Assembly: GCF_000819565.1 (NCBI RefSeq)
Contig: NZ_CP004396.1
Span: 1-64,000 of the forward strand
Source of the DNA: Celeribacter indicus
GTDB lineage: Bacteria > Pseudomonadota > Alphaproteobacteria > Rhodobacterales > Rhodobacteraceae
Direction of reading: 5' to 3'
Length of the DNA stretch: 64,000 nucleotides
The notes under the pieces are model-generated. The model was not told the origin of the DNA and made no database searches. It was given only the letters and a program-made list of their open reading frames with translations. The translations under genes were made by a program, and so were the position numbers. Shown here piece after piece: positions 1 to 7,466 of the stretch. The stretch's first letter is position 1. The number at the start of each line of letters is the position of its first letter.

Positions 1-1200
1 ATGGATGATCGAAATACGGGCTACGCGCAAGGCATAGGCTCTTCTGACATCGGAGCATTCGCAGACAGTCTTGCTGAGTCGCTTGACCGGCAGATGAAAG
101 TTGCGTTCGAGCCAGAAGAACGCAAGTCCTTGCGCCGCTTCAGCTCGACCGAGGTCGCCGAGTTGCTGCGCGTTAGTACGTCGAACCTGCGCAACCGCCA
201 CAAAGATGGCAGCTTCCCAGAAGTTCACACTGACGGTCGCGGTCATAGGTTCTACACAGCCGAAGAAGTTGACGACCTCCGCAACATTTTGGCGCGGACA
301 GGCAAAAATGCTGACGCGTACAGACCTGGCCGCCGAGACGGCGACCGTCTTCAGGTCATTTCGGTCGTGAATTTCAAAGGCGGTAGCTCGAAGACAACAG
401 CGACGATCCATTTGGCACACAGGTATGCCCTGCGTGGCTACCGCGTGCTTGTGCTGGACCTCGACCCACAAGCCAGTTTGACGACATTTTTCGGCTTCCG
501 GCCTGAGCTCGAATTTGCCGAAGGCGGCACAATCTACGACGCATTGAGATACGATGATCAAGTTCCGCTCTCGGAGGTCATCCAGAAAACATACTTCCAC
601 AAGCTCGACATGGTCCCGGCCGGCTTGATGTTGTCCGAGTACGAAACCGAGACAGCGAATGCCCTTGCGCGCAGGGTTCAGCCGATTTTCGCAGAGCGTC
701 TTGCTCTGGCGCTAGAGGAAGTCGACTCAGACTATGACATCGTGCTGATTGATTGCCCTCCGCAGTTGGGCTTCCTGACATTGACAGCATTGGCAGCGTC
801 CACGGGCTTACTCGTGACGGTCGTCCCCGGCATGCTCGACATCGCTTCGATGAGCCAGTTCCTCAAACTCGCTTCGGAAACGGTCAAAGCCGTCGAAGAG
901 GCGATTGGACGACATGTCACTTGGGACTTCGTAAAGTTCCTTATCACACGCTACGAGCCGTCGGACGGACCACAAACGCAAATGGCCGGGTACCTGCGCT
1001 CAATCCTTGCGGGCCAAGTCATGACTGAACCGATGCTGAAGTCGACAGCCATTTCTGACGCCGGCATGACTCAGCAAACCATCTATGAGGTAGACCCGAG
1101 CCAGCTCATTCGGAAGACCATTGATCGGGCTTTGACCAGCGTGAACAGCGTTGCCGATGAGCTGGAGCAGACAATCCAAATGGCATGGGGGCGTCGCTGA
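1..1200 (+). CDS. repA: RepA, ParA-type partition ATPase of a repABC replicon
   Basis: Partition ATPase that moves plasmid copies apart together with RepB and represses the repABC operon. An N-terminal helix-turn-helix region (about residues 45-97) precedes the ATPase domain. The deviant Walker A motif NFKGGSSKTT lies at residues 124-133 and Walker A' (DLDPQAS) at 153-159; VLIDCPPQLG matches the Walker B region. The length of 399 residues is normal for RepA. The gene is followed by repB with a one-base TGATG overlap, which supports one operon. The window opens at the start codon, so the promoter and operators are outside it. Confidence 0.96.
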   Translation: MDDRNTGYAQGIGSSDIGAFADSLAESLDRQMKVAFEPEERKSLRRFSSTEVAELLRVSTSNLRNRHKDGSFPEVHTDGRGHRFYTAEEVDDLRNILARTGKNADAYRPGRRDGDRLQVISVVNFKGGSSKTTATIHLAHRYALRGYRVLVLDLDPQASLTTFFGFRPELEFAEGGTIYDALRYDDQVPLSEVIQKTYFHKLDMVPAGLMLSEYETETANALARRVQPIFAERLALALEEVDSDYDIVLIDCPPQLGFLTLTALAASTGLLVTVVPGMLDIASMSQFLKLASETVKAVEEAIGRHVTWDFVKFLITRYEPSDGPQTQMAGYLRSILAGQVMTEPMLKSTAISDAGMTQQTIYEVDPSQLIRKTIDRALTSVNSVADELEQTIQMAWGRR

Positions 1201-2168
1201 TGGCTCGAAATATCTTCAACCAGCCACCGAAAGACGAGAAAGAGTCGGCAGCCCCCTCCCCTGCCCCGGTCAAATCCTCGAAGCTACCTGGCTCGGTTGG
1301 CGGATTGCGGGATTCTCTCCGGGAAATCACTGCCAACTCAATCCGAGATATCGAACCCGAGCGGATCGATATGGATGGTCTCCGGGATCGCCTGATCCTG
1401 GAAGATAGTAGCATTGAAGATCTCGCCGAAAGCATTCGCAAGCATGGTCAGCAAGTGCCGATCATGGTTCGCCCCTCTGACCAACCGGATCGATACCGCA
1501 TCATCTACGGGCGTCGCAGACTTGCAGCCATTCGAAGAGTTGGTGGAACCGTCAAAGCGATCGTTCGAACGCTCGATGATGATGCTTCTCTGATCGCGCA
1601 AGGTCAGGAAAACAACCTGCGGCTGGATCCGTCCTTCATTGAAAAATCTCTTTTTATCAAAGAGATGCAGGAGGCCGGTTACAAGCCTGGCGTCATTCAG
1701 GATGCCCTAGGCCTCACCCGGCAAGGTGTGTCGAACCATCGTGTAGTCATCGAGCAGCTGCCTGACGAACTTGTCCGACTTATCGGCCCGGCTCATGGCG
1801 TAGGTCGACGGCAATGGGGTGATCTTGCTGCACTTTCAGAGAAGGTTCCGCTTGTCGACATTGCGCGTGAGACACTTGCCTCTCTGCCTGACACCACTCC
1901 AAGCTCGGACAAGTTTCAAGCCGTCTATGTTGCTTGCTCCAGCAAGGCGCGTGGCGCAGCCAACCAAAGCGCCCGTGGCAAAACGACCGTGGTAAAGGAC
2001 AATAGTGGTAGCCCTGTCGGCACACTTTCAGTCGATGGCAAGTCGATCGCTATCAAGATCACCCGCAAGGACAACCCGGAATTCGGCCAATGGCTCGAAG
2101 AGCGCGCGGAAACCACGCTGCGACAGCTTTTTGAGCAATGGCAGAATGAGAGAGGCTCGGGGAGCTGA
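1200..2168 (+). CDS. repB: RepB, ParB-type centromere-binding protein
   Basis: Binds parS and couples it to RepA. The ParB/Spo0J N-terminal domain is visible (IRKHGQQVPIMVRP, then IYGRRRLAAI, and the ENNLRLD segment), followed by a helix-turn-helix around DALGLTRQGVSNH. The ATG at 1200 overlaps the repA stop as TGATG, so I prefer it to the in-frame ATG 15 bases upstream. The 322 residues are typical of RepB in repABC units. The likely binding sites are the two identical palindromes inside and just after repC. Confidence 0.95.
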   Translation: MARNIFNQPPKDEKESAAPSPAPVKSSKLPGSVGGLRDSLREITANSIRDIEPERIDMDGLRDRLILEDSSIEDLAESIRKHGQQVPIMVRPSDQPDRYRIIYGRRRLAAIRRVGGTVKAIVRTLDDDASLIAQGQENNLRLDPSFIEKSLFIKEMQEAGYKPGVIQDALGLTRQGVSNHRVVIEQLPDELVRLIGPAHGVGRRQWGDLAALSEKVPLVDIARETLASLPDTTPSSDKFQAVYVACSSKARGAANQSARGKTTVVKDNSGSPVGTLSVDGKSIAIKITRKDNPEFGQWLEERAETTLRQLFEQWQNERGSGS

Positions 2169-2221
2169 TCCCCGGTCATAACCAAAAACACGAGCAGAGG
2201 AGAAAGGCGAAGACCAAAAAG

Positions 2222-2271
2222 AAAAGAGCCCCCCAAGGTTTCCCCCGGAGAGCCCTCATCATCTGATTAGC
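2222..2271 (-). ncRNA. Countertranscribed antisense RNA between repB and repC
   Basis: repABC operons carry a short antisense RNA in the repB-repC gap that lowers RepC synthesis and sets incompatibility. Here the minus strand has TTGACC (2306-2301), a 17-base spacer and TACATC (2283-2278), a good promoter. Reading on, a GAG(GG)CTCTCC arm can pair with GGGGGGCTC (with G-U pairs) and is followed by TTTTCTTTTT, a plausible intrinsic terminator ending near 2222. The predicted RNA is about 50 nt. Position, size and direction fit the family; the exact ends are inferred. Confidence 0.6.
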
Positions 2272-2375
2272 ACCTGTGATGTAGCAATCTCCGACATACC
2301 GGTCAAGAGTCACCGATTCGGTGGACGTCTTTTTGTTGCCTTTTCTCGCCAAAAACAGCGGGAAGAGCCGGGGAA

Positions 2376-2390
2376 GTTGCGGGCCGCAAC
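2376..2390 (+). promoter_or_regulatory. Hairpin in the repC leader
   Basis: GTTGCGG and CCGCAAC form a perfect 7-bp stem around a single G, 18 bases before the repC ATG. No clear Shine-Dalgarno sequence is seen in front of repC. A hairpin here fits the repABC model in which antisense RNA binding favours a structure that shuts repC off. The role is inferred from that model. Confidence 0.45.
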
Positions 2391-2408
2391 GGTCGTCGTC
2401 CAACAAAC

Positions 2409-3464
2409 ATGGCATTCACAAAGCTTTCCGTTCAGACCTTTGGCGTCGGCAAGGGCACCCCCGCCACGTCAACACCTGAAACCGACATCTGGGCAGTCTT
2501 CCGCGCGCTCAGAGATACTCGCAGCCTGTTCGGTCTCCGTCCAGGACATGTTCAAACGCTCCAGGCGATGCTGAGCTTTCTCAAGCCTGGGCACGGAGAC
2601 ACAGTGTTCGCTTCCAACGACGAGATCTGCCGTAGAGTTGGCGGGATCGATGAACGAACCCTCCGTAGGCACATCGATCGCTTTGTTGAACTCGGTTTCA
2701 TGAAGCGCCACGACAGCCCAAATCGCAAAAGATACCGAGTGAAGTCGTCCGAAGGTCTATCCATTAGCTATGGCTTGTCACTGGCTCCGTTGCTCGCGCG
2801 GGCCGGCGAACTACTTGCGGCAGCCCAAGCGATGGAAAACGCTCGTCGGGATCGCGTGTTTTTGCGAAAGCAAATCCTAACCAAACTTGCGCAGATCGAC
2901 GAAGCTGACCCGGAGAACGAACTCACTCATCAGGTACGCCGAGTTCTTCGGAGGAAGCTCTCGATCGCGGAGTATCGTGCTTTGCTCGACGAACTGGAAG
3001 CCCAATGCAAACAGATGTCCACCGCGGTGGACGCACCAGAACCAATGAAACTGCCCGCCAATGACGGGCGAACTGTCCGGCACCATTCTAAGTCTAAAAA
3101 AGAACAAAAAGATTTAGAAAGCGGGACCGACAGCGAAACACTTCCCCTGCAAACGCTCACAACCGTTTGTGACCAAGCTACATCGTTCGCGACGAATTCG
3201 CTTAGAAACTGGCACGATGTCGAAAGCCACGCCAGAACACTCGCTCCAATGATGGGAATCCACGAAAGCACCTTCGAAAAGGCTGCTAGGAAGATAGGCT
3301 CTCAAAAAGCATCATGCGCCATCTTCATAATTCTCCAGATGAGCAACCGCATCCGAGACTTTGGAGCGTATTTCCACAGCATCACGCTCGGTCGCAGAGA
3401 AACTGACTTCAATCCATCACGGTTGCTGGAGAGGCTTTCTCGTCCTGGGGCAGCTACTGCGTGA
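2409..3464 (+). CDS. repC: RepC replication initiator
   Basis: Initiator protein of repABC plasmids; the origin normally lies within its own gene. The N-terminal RepC domain is clear: a segment around FRALRDTRSLFGLRPGHVQ, then a winged-helix region (NDEICRRVGGIDERTLRRHIDRFVELGF, about residues 75-102). The C-terminal part, about residues 270-350 (MMGIHESTFEKAARKIGSQKA), matches the second RepC domain. At 351 residues it is slightly shorter than many RepCs (about 400). An AT-rich stretch at 3086-3120 and a parS-like palindrome at 3017 lie in the less conserved middle of the gene. Confidence 0.93.
   Translation: MAFTKLSVQTFGVGKGTPATSTPETDIWAVFRALRDTRSLFGLRPGHVQTLQAMLSFLKPGHGDTVFASNDEICRRVGGIDERTLRRHIDRFVELGFMKRHDSPNRKRYRVKSSEGLSISYGLSLAPLLARAGELLAAAQAMENARRDRVFLRKQILTKLAQIDEADPENELTHQVRRVLRRKLSIAEYRALLDELEAQCKQMSTAVDAPEPMKLPANDGRTVRHHSKSKKEQKDLESGTDSETLPLQTLTTVCDQATSFATNSLRNWHDVESHARTLAPMMGIHESTFEKAARKIGSQKASCAIFIILQMSNRIRDFGAYFHSITLGRRETDFNPSRLLERLSRPGAATA
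3017..3032. promoter_or_regulatory. parS-like 16-bp palindrome, copy 1 (inside repC)
   Basis: GTCCACCGCGGTGGAC is a perfect 16-bp palindrome, identical to a second copy two bases after the repC stop. Plasmid-specific palindromes of this size near repABC genes are the centromere sites of RepB. No third copy was noticed in the window. Confidence 0.7.
3086..3120. other. AT-rich stretch inside repC, candidate oriV
   Basis: This A-rich stretch contrasts with the GC-rich surroundings. Replication of studied repABC plasmids starts inside repC at an AT-rich site, so this is the best candidate for the origin. The assignment is by analogy only. Confidence 0.4.
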
Positions 3465-3465
3465 C

Positions 3466-3481
3466 GTCCACCGCGGTGGAC
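3466..3481. promoter_or_regulatory. parS-like 16-bp palindrome, copy 2 (just after repC)
   Basis: Identical to the palindrome at 3017-3032. It begins two bases after the repC stop codon and lies between repC and the leader of the next gene. Likely RepB binding site; spreading from it could also affect the promoter of the ParB-like gene downstream. Confidence 0.72.
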
Positions 3482-3515
3482 ATGTTGAGAGGTAGAGATG
3501 GGCTGTGAAAGGGGT

Positions 3516-3556
3516 GACGGGAAGTGAGATCGGGAGAGTGGCTTCCGGCGCCCGTC
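3516..3556 (+). promoter_or_regulatory. Two-stem hairpin leader 1, before the ParB-like gene
   Basis: Outer stem GACGGG (3516-3521) / CCCGTC (3551-3556). Inner stem CGGGAG (3531-3536) / CTTCCG (3542-3547) with one G-U pair and loop AGTGG. The left gap is nine bases and the right gap three. The same layout occurs before the DUF932 gene (17058-17097) and at 18938-18975, with matching changes in both arms. A GGAGAAG ribosome site follows, 15 bases before the ATG at 3571. Confidence 0.7.
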
Positions 3557-3570
3557 GTGGAGAAGATCTG

Positions 3571-5739
3571 ATGGCGAAATCTGCCCAGAAAGTCACCCTG
3601 TCCCCGTCCCGGGACATTCCCTTCGACAAGCTCGTGCTGAGCCAGTCCAACGTTCGGCGCATCAAGGCCGGCATCTCCATCGAGGAACTGGCCGAAGACA
3701 TCGCCCGTCGCGGGTTGCTGCAGAGCCTGAGCGTCCGGCCAGTTCTGGCGGATGATGGTTCCGAGACCGGCAAGTTCGAAATCCCCGCTGGCGGCCGACG
3801 CTTCCAGGCCCTGTCTCTGCTGGTGAAACAGAAACGCCTGGCCAAGACCACGCCCATTCCCTGCATCGTTCGGGATGCCAATTCCACCATCCTCGCCGAA
3901 GACGACTCGCTCGCTGAGAACATGCAGCGCGCTGCCTTGCATCCGCTCGACCAGTTCCGCGCCTTTGTGGCGCTTCGGGAGAAGAGTCAGGGCGATGAAG
4001 AGATCGCGGCCGCTTTCTTCGTCACGCCGCAGGTGGTCAAACAGCGCCTGAAACTCGCCGCCGTGGCCCCTGCCCTGCTCGAGCTTTATGCCGAAGACGA
4101 GATGACGCTGGAGCAGCTGATGGCCTTCACGGTCAATCCGGATCATGAGCGCCAGATCCAGGTCTGGGATGCGATCAAGTCGTCCTGGAACAAGGAGCCT
4201 TATCAGATCCGACGCATGCTGACGGAAACTTCGGTGCGGGCCTCCGATCGTCGTGCCGTCTTTGTCGGCGTCGAGGCCTATGAGGCTGCCGGCGGCACCA
4301 TGCTGCACGACCTCTTCCAAGGTGATGACGGCGGCTGGCTGGAAGACCCTGCCCTGCTGGATCGTCTGGTCAGCGAGAAGCTTCAGACTGAAGCCGAAGC
4401 CATCGCAACTGAGGGCTGGAAGTGGATCGAGGTCTCGCTCGATCTGCCCTATGGCTACAGCCACGGCTTGCGGCGACTCAACGGAGACCCGGCGCCGATG
4501 ACGGATGACGAAGGCGCGGCCCATGCCAGGCTGCTTGCCGAGTACCGGGCGCTCGAGGAGGAATGCGAGGGCCAGGATGAATTCCCCGATGAGATCGACG
4601 CGCGGCTTGGCGAGCTGGAAGTCGCGATGGAGAACCTCGAGGCGCGGCCGCTGATCTTCGACGCGGAGGAGATCGCGCGGGCAGGGGCTTTCGTGACGCT
4701 TGATCGCTATGGCGAGCTTGCCGTCTACCGGGGCTTTGTCCGGCCCGAGGATGAGCCTCGGGAAGACGCCGATGTCCACAGCGGTGAACAGGCGGAAGAC
4801 GGGCAGGGCGCTGAGCTTTCAACGGGGAGCCATGTGGATGGTATCGGCCACGGCACGGTAATTACTTCTGCTGGTCAGGCGCTTGGCGCGAACGTGACCG
4901 AAGACGAGGACGATTGCGCGTTGAAACCCTTGCCCGAGCGGCTGGTCATGGAGCTGACGGCGCACCGGACATTGGCACTGCGCGAAGCTGTCGGGCGCTC
5001 CCCCGACGTCGCACTGACGCTGCTGCTCCTGAAGCTCGTGGGTGACACCTTCCGGACGTCCAGTTCGGCGGGCAGCTGCCTCGAGGCCTCGGTCCGGCAC
5101 GTCTACATGTCCGCGCAGGCGAGCGATCTGAAGGACAGCGTGGTGGCCAAGCTGGTAGACGATCGTCACGCGGGGTGGGAGGCCGACCTGCCGCTCGGCG
5201 ACGATGCCGCTCTCTGGGACTACCTGGCTTCCCTCGATCAGGCGAGCCGGCTGTCCCTGCTCGCGCATTGCCTCAGCTTTGGGATCAACGCGCTGCATGA
5301 GAAGGTGAACCCCTATGGTGCCGGTATCTCCGCCAGCGGTTTGACCAAGCGGATGACCCAGTCCGACTTGGTTGCACAGGCGACAGGTCTCGACATGGTC
5401 GAGGCGGGTTGGGAGCCGACGGCCGATACCTACCTGAACCGCGTGCCCAAGGCACGGATCCTCGAGGCCGTGCGCGAGGCGAAAGGGGAGGGGACGGCGC
5501 AACTCCTCGATCACCTGAAGAAGGGCGAGATGGCGACCGAAGCCGAGCGTCTGCTGAAAGGTAGCGGCTGGTTGCCGGAGGTTCTTCGCCGTCACGACCT
5601 GGTAACACTCGACGGTGCGGAAGGGCAGGGGGCACCTGAGCCCGTTTCCGACGCCGAGCAGGCCGAAGATGTCGACCTTCCCGCCTTCCTCACCGCTGAC
5701 CTGCCGGGTGATGATGCGTCGATGATGGCTGCTGAGTGA
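3571..5739 (+). CDS. Large ParB/Spo0J-family protein of the plasmid maintenance block
   Basis: The N-terminal ParB domain spans about residues 10-150: FDKLVLSQSNVRR, IARRGLLQSLSVRP, AGGRRFQALSLL and the box EDDSLAENMQRAALHPLDQF. A helix-turn-helix follows (FVTPQVVKQRLKLAAV). The remaining roughly 500 residues are acidic and have no domain I can name. The 722 residues are about twice the size of RepB, so this is not the canonical partition protein. Such proteins travel on conjugative plasmids with DUF932, RadC and strawberry-notch helicase genes; the role is unknown, perhaps DNA loading, nicking or anti-restriction. Start chosen at 3571 for the GGAGAAG site; a GTG at 3505 lies upstream of the leader hairpin. 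Confidence 0.88.
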   Translation: MAKSAQKVTLSPSRDIPFDKLVLSQSNVRRIKAGISIEELAEDIARRGLLQSLSVRPVLADDGSETGKFEIPAGGRRFQALSLLVKQKRLAKTTPIPCIVRDANSTILAEDDSLAENMQRAALHPLDQFRAFVALREKSQGDEEIAAAFFVTPQVVKQRLKLAAVAPALLELYAEDEMTLEQLMAFTVNPDHERQIQVWDAIKSSWNKEPYQIRRMLTETSVRASDRRAVFVGVEAYEAAGGTMLHDLFQGDDGGWLEDPALLDRLVSEKLQTEAEAIATEGWKWIEVSLDLPYGYSHGLRRLNGDPAPMTDDEGAAHARLLAEYRALEEECEGQDEFPDEIDARLGELEVAMENLEARPLIFDAEEIARAGAFVTLDRYGELAVYRGFVRPEDEPREDADVHSGEQAEDGQGAELSTGSHVDGIGHGTVITSAGQALGANVTEDEDDCALKPLPERLVMELTAHRTLALREAVGRSPDVALTLLLLKLVGDTFRTSSSAGSCLEASVRHVYMSAQASDLKDSVVAKLVDDRHAGWEADLPLGDDAALWDYLASLDQASRLSLLAHCLSFGINALHEKVNPYGAGISASGLTKRMTQSDLVAQATGLDMVEAGWEPTADTYLNRVPKARILEAVREAKGEGTAQLLDHLKKGEMATEAERLLKGSGWLPEVLRRHDLVTLDGAEGQGAPEPVSDAEQAEDVDLPAFLTADLPGDDASMMAAE

Positions 5740-5751
5740 TCCGCGTCATCC

Positions 5752-5773
5752 GAGGGCGGGTTTCCCCGCCCTC
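5752..5773 (+). terminator. Hairpin after the ParB-like gene
   Basis: GAGGGCGGG (5752-5760) and CCCGCCCTC (5765-5773) form a perfect 9-bp stem with a four-base loop, 12 bases after the stop. No T-run follows, so it could be an RNA-stabilising or weak terminator hairpin. Confidence 0.55.
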
Positions 5774-5804
5774 AAACACATAAAACCAAACAATATCAAT
5801 ATGA

Positions 5805-5826
5805 TGAATGCAAAATGACGCATTCA
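5805..5826. promoter_or_regulatory. Inverted repeat before the gene at 5839
   Basis: TGAATGC (5805-5811) and GCATTCA (5820-5826) are perfect 7-bp arms with an 8-base spacer in an AT-rich stretch just before the next gene. It looks like an operator or promoter-proximal hairpin. Confidence 0.35.
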
Positions 5827-5838
5827 GGATGAGGAATC

Positions 5839-6312
5839 ATGTCTGCAACCACCATTCTCGACACCGCGCCCCTGGGCGCGCTCATTCGCTACACCGACAA
5901 CAGTCCGAAACCGCCCGCACGGTTCACAAAGAAGCTCGCGGCCTGGGAGCGCTCGAACGGCGTCGGCCGTCTCGTCAAGAAGGAGCCGCCGCGACCCTAT
6001 CCGACCTGGACGGCGCCGGCGTCGTTCACGCTGCACGAGGGGAACTTCTCCTCGGACGGGGTCATCCTCGTCACCATCATGCGGACACATTCGGCGGATA
6101 GCGCCTTGACCTTCGAGGTCGCTGAGGAACCACAGCCCGGGCAGGTGCGTGTCCTATTGGATTTCGGCGGGTCCACGGAGTTGCTCCACCTGGCCGAGTC
6201 TGTCACGGCTGCCGAACTCTGGATCGCCAGGGAAGGCTATCGCAACGCGCGACTCGAGATCGTCGGCAGCAAGAACGGGGATAGGGCAGGGGACGCGGAA
6301 CTTGCCGCCTGA
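5839..6312 (+). CDS. Conserved plasmid protein of unknown function
   Basis: A 157-residue soluble protein; I do not recognise a named domain. The N-terminal half has PPARFTKKLAAWERSNGVGRLVKKE. The middle looks like a small beta-rich domain (TLHEGNFSSDGVILVTI, then VRVLLDFGGSTELLHLAES). There is no signal peptide or membrane segment. It follows the ParB-like gene after a hairpin, and a GAGG ribosome site sits just before the ATG. The codon use and context suggest a real gene of the maintenance block. Confidence 0.75.
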   Translation: MSATTILDTAPLGALIRYTDNSPKPPARFTKKLAAWERSNGVGRLVKKEPPRPYPTWTAPASFTLHEGNFSSDGVILVTIMRTHSADSALTFEVAEEPQPGQVRVLLDFGGSTELLHLAESVTAAELWIAREGYRNARLEIVGSKNGDRAGDAELAA

Positions 6313-6331
6313 GCCTACGTAGAACTCAAGG

Positions 6332-6351
6332 GGCCCGCCAAAGCGCGGGCC
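6332..6351 (+). terminator. GC hairpin after the gene at 5839
   Basis: GGCCCGC (6332-6338) and GCGGGCC (6345-6351) pair perfectly around six bases, 20 bases past the stop at 6312. No long T-run is present. Confidence 0.5.
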
Positions 6352-6700
6352 TCTCACCCATCACGGCCCTGTCCCGCGAGATCGCGGGGCACCATAGGAT
6401 CCAATCCAACACGGAAGGAGGTCTTCTACCAAATGTCTGCCCGGGAGGCTGGCAGCGATAGCATCAGCGGAACACCAGGCTCCAGTCAGCGGTCGCACCA
6501 TCCCCCGCTCGCCATTCCCTTCCTTGCCCCGAATCCCGTCTTCGAGATCAACCCGCGAGGGGTCGGACTACGGGCGAGCCCGTGCCGCCGGGTGGATTCG
6601 GACGAGCCGAACGCACCCGGTGATGTCAGCCAGTCTTCGGGCCTGCGGGGTCCTGTCGCGCGGGGGATGGTCCTCCGCCTCCAAGACAGGAGCCAAACAG
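6352..6700. other. Gap without a clear gene
   Basis: About 350 bases with one candidate. An ATG at 6433 preceded by AAGGAGG opens a frame of 126 residues running to 6813 over the next gene. Its protein is low-complexity and Arg/Pro/Ser-rich, like a high-GC chance frame. It may be a decayed gene or leader; I do not call it coding. Confidence 0.4.
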
Positions 6701-6865
6701 ATGTCCCACAAAGATGCTCACGCCTTCGCAGCCTCCCTCGCCGCCACGCTCATGGTCTCGATCGTCGTCTTCCAGGCAGGCGATGGAACCTTCGGCGCCG
6801 TCCCCGCCGATGAAATCGACGGAGACGAGGTCGTGATCGTCTCGGAATACGATCCCTTCGGGTGA
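6701..6865 (+). CDS. Small single-pass or exported protein, unknown
   Basis: A 54-residue protein beginning MSHKDAHAFAASLAATLMVSIVVFQ. The hydrophobic stretch at residues 8-24 could be a membrane anchor or uncleaved signal. The tail is acidic (DEIDGDEVVIVSEYDPF). A GGAG lies 12 bases before the ATG. The stop codon is built into a UUCG-loop hairpin (6862-6879), a good end of transcription. Function unknown. Confidence 0.6.
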   Translation: MSHKDAHAFAASLAATLMVSIVVFQAGDGTFGAVPADEIDGDEVVIVSEYDPFG

Positions 6866-6920
6866 GGCTTCGGCCTCACTTCCCGAGGGCCCAGGCGTGG
6901 CACAGGTGTGCCCCTGGGCC
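6862..6920. terminator. Two adjacent hairpins between converging units
   Basis: GTGAGGC-TTCG-GCCTCAC (6862-6879) is a 7-bp stem with a UUCG loop. Next, GGCCCAGG (6888-6895) pairs with CCTGGGCC (6913-6920), with an inner GGCACA/TGTGCC stem. They separate the plus-strand maintenance genes from the end of the minus-strand Ubl operon. The stretch 6921-7101 holds nothing else I can support. Confidence 0.6.
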
Positions 6921-7101
6921 TATCACCGACGAAGAGATCGGCGATGCCGATCCGAGGAACGCCGGTATGCGACCCCGCGTGGACCGTGATGCGCCCAAGT
7001 TGGGCGGAGAGTGGTCTTTTGCTGCGGCACGAACGAATGTCCGCAACGAGATCGCCGTTGGCTATGAAGTCATTTGGCCATCTGGCCCGAAAGCTGCGCA
7101 G

Positions 7102-7461
7102 TCATCTTGATCGGGAACCGCTGTCGCGGCACCAGTCAATCCGCCCCTGCCGGATCCAGAAGTGACACCGGCACTCGTTCGTCTGGCGAACCGACGGTGA
7201 GATCGTCGGTCGCTTCAGCCAGTCTGATGTAGCCGTCCACCTGGGGCTCCGGTTCTTGCTGAGGGACAGCTTGATGGTCTCGCCGCACCCGCCGGGGCAG
7301 TGGAAGCAGGCCCATTTGTCGACGCCATCGCGCACGATGGTCATCTCCCCAGGCACAATCTGGTCCGGCGCCGGATGTGTGGGTGTTACCCTGGCGACCA
7401 GGTCACTTTGCGGAATGAGGCGGAAGAGCTCGAGGCTCTTCCGCAGAACGTCAATTATCAT
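7102..7461 (-). CDS. DUF6527 protein, last gene of the Ubl conjugation operon
   Basis: 119 residues. Cysteine-rich motifs typical of DUF6527 are present: KWACFHCPGGCG (residues 49-60), a Trp/Pro-Ser segment (PTISPSV), then ECRCHFWI (96-103) and IDWC (108-111). DUF6527 proteins occur in bacterial ubiquitin-like operons (called BubE in recent work, where a peptidase role on the Ubl was proposed). I recall this from the literature and cannot check the catalytic residues here. The ATG at 7461 lies five bases after the stop of the E1 gene and is chosen over longer in-frame options that run inside that gene. Likely role: maturation or removal of the Ubl modifier. Confidence 0.8.
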   Translation of the reverse strand: MIIDVLRKSLELFRLIPQSDLVARVTPTHPAPDQIVPGEMTIVRDGVDKWACFHCPGGCGETIKLSLSKNRSPRWTATSDWLKRPTISPSVRQTNECRCHFWIRQGRIDWCRDSGSRSR

Positions 7462-7466
7462 CCCGC

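Noticed and set aside
3454..4779. 441-residue open frame on the minus strand
   Set aside because: Lies fully over the ParB-like gene; Arg/His/Gly-rich chance frame caused by high GC, no domain.
6433..6813. 126-residue frame with a good ribosome site
   Set aside because: Low-complexity Arg/Pro/Ser product overlapping the better-supported small gene at 6701; kept only as a remark on the gap.
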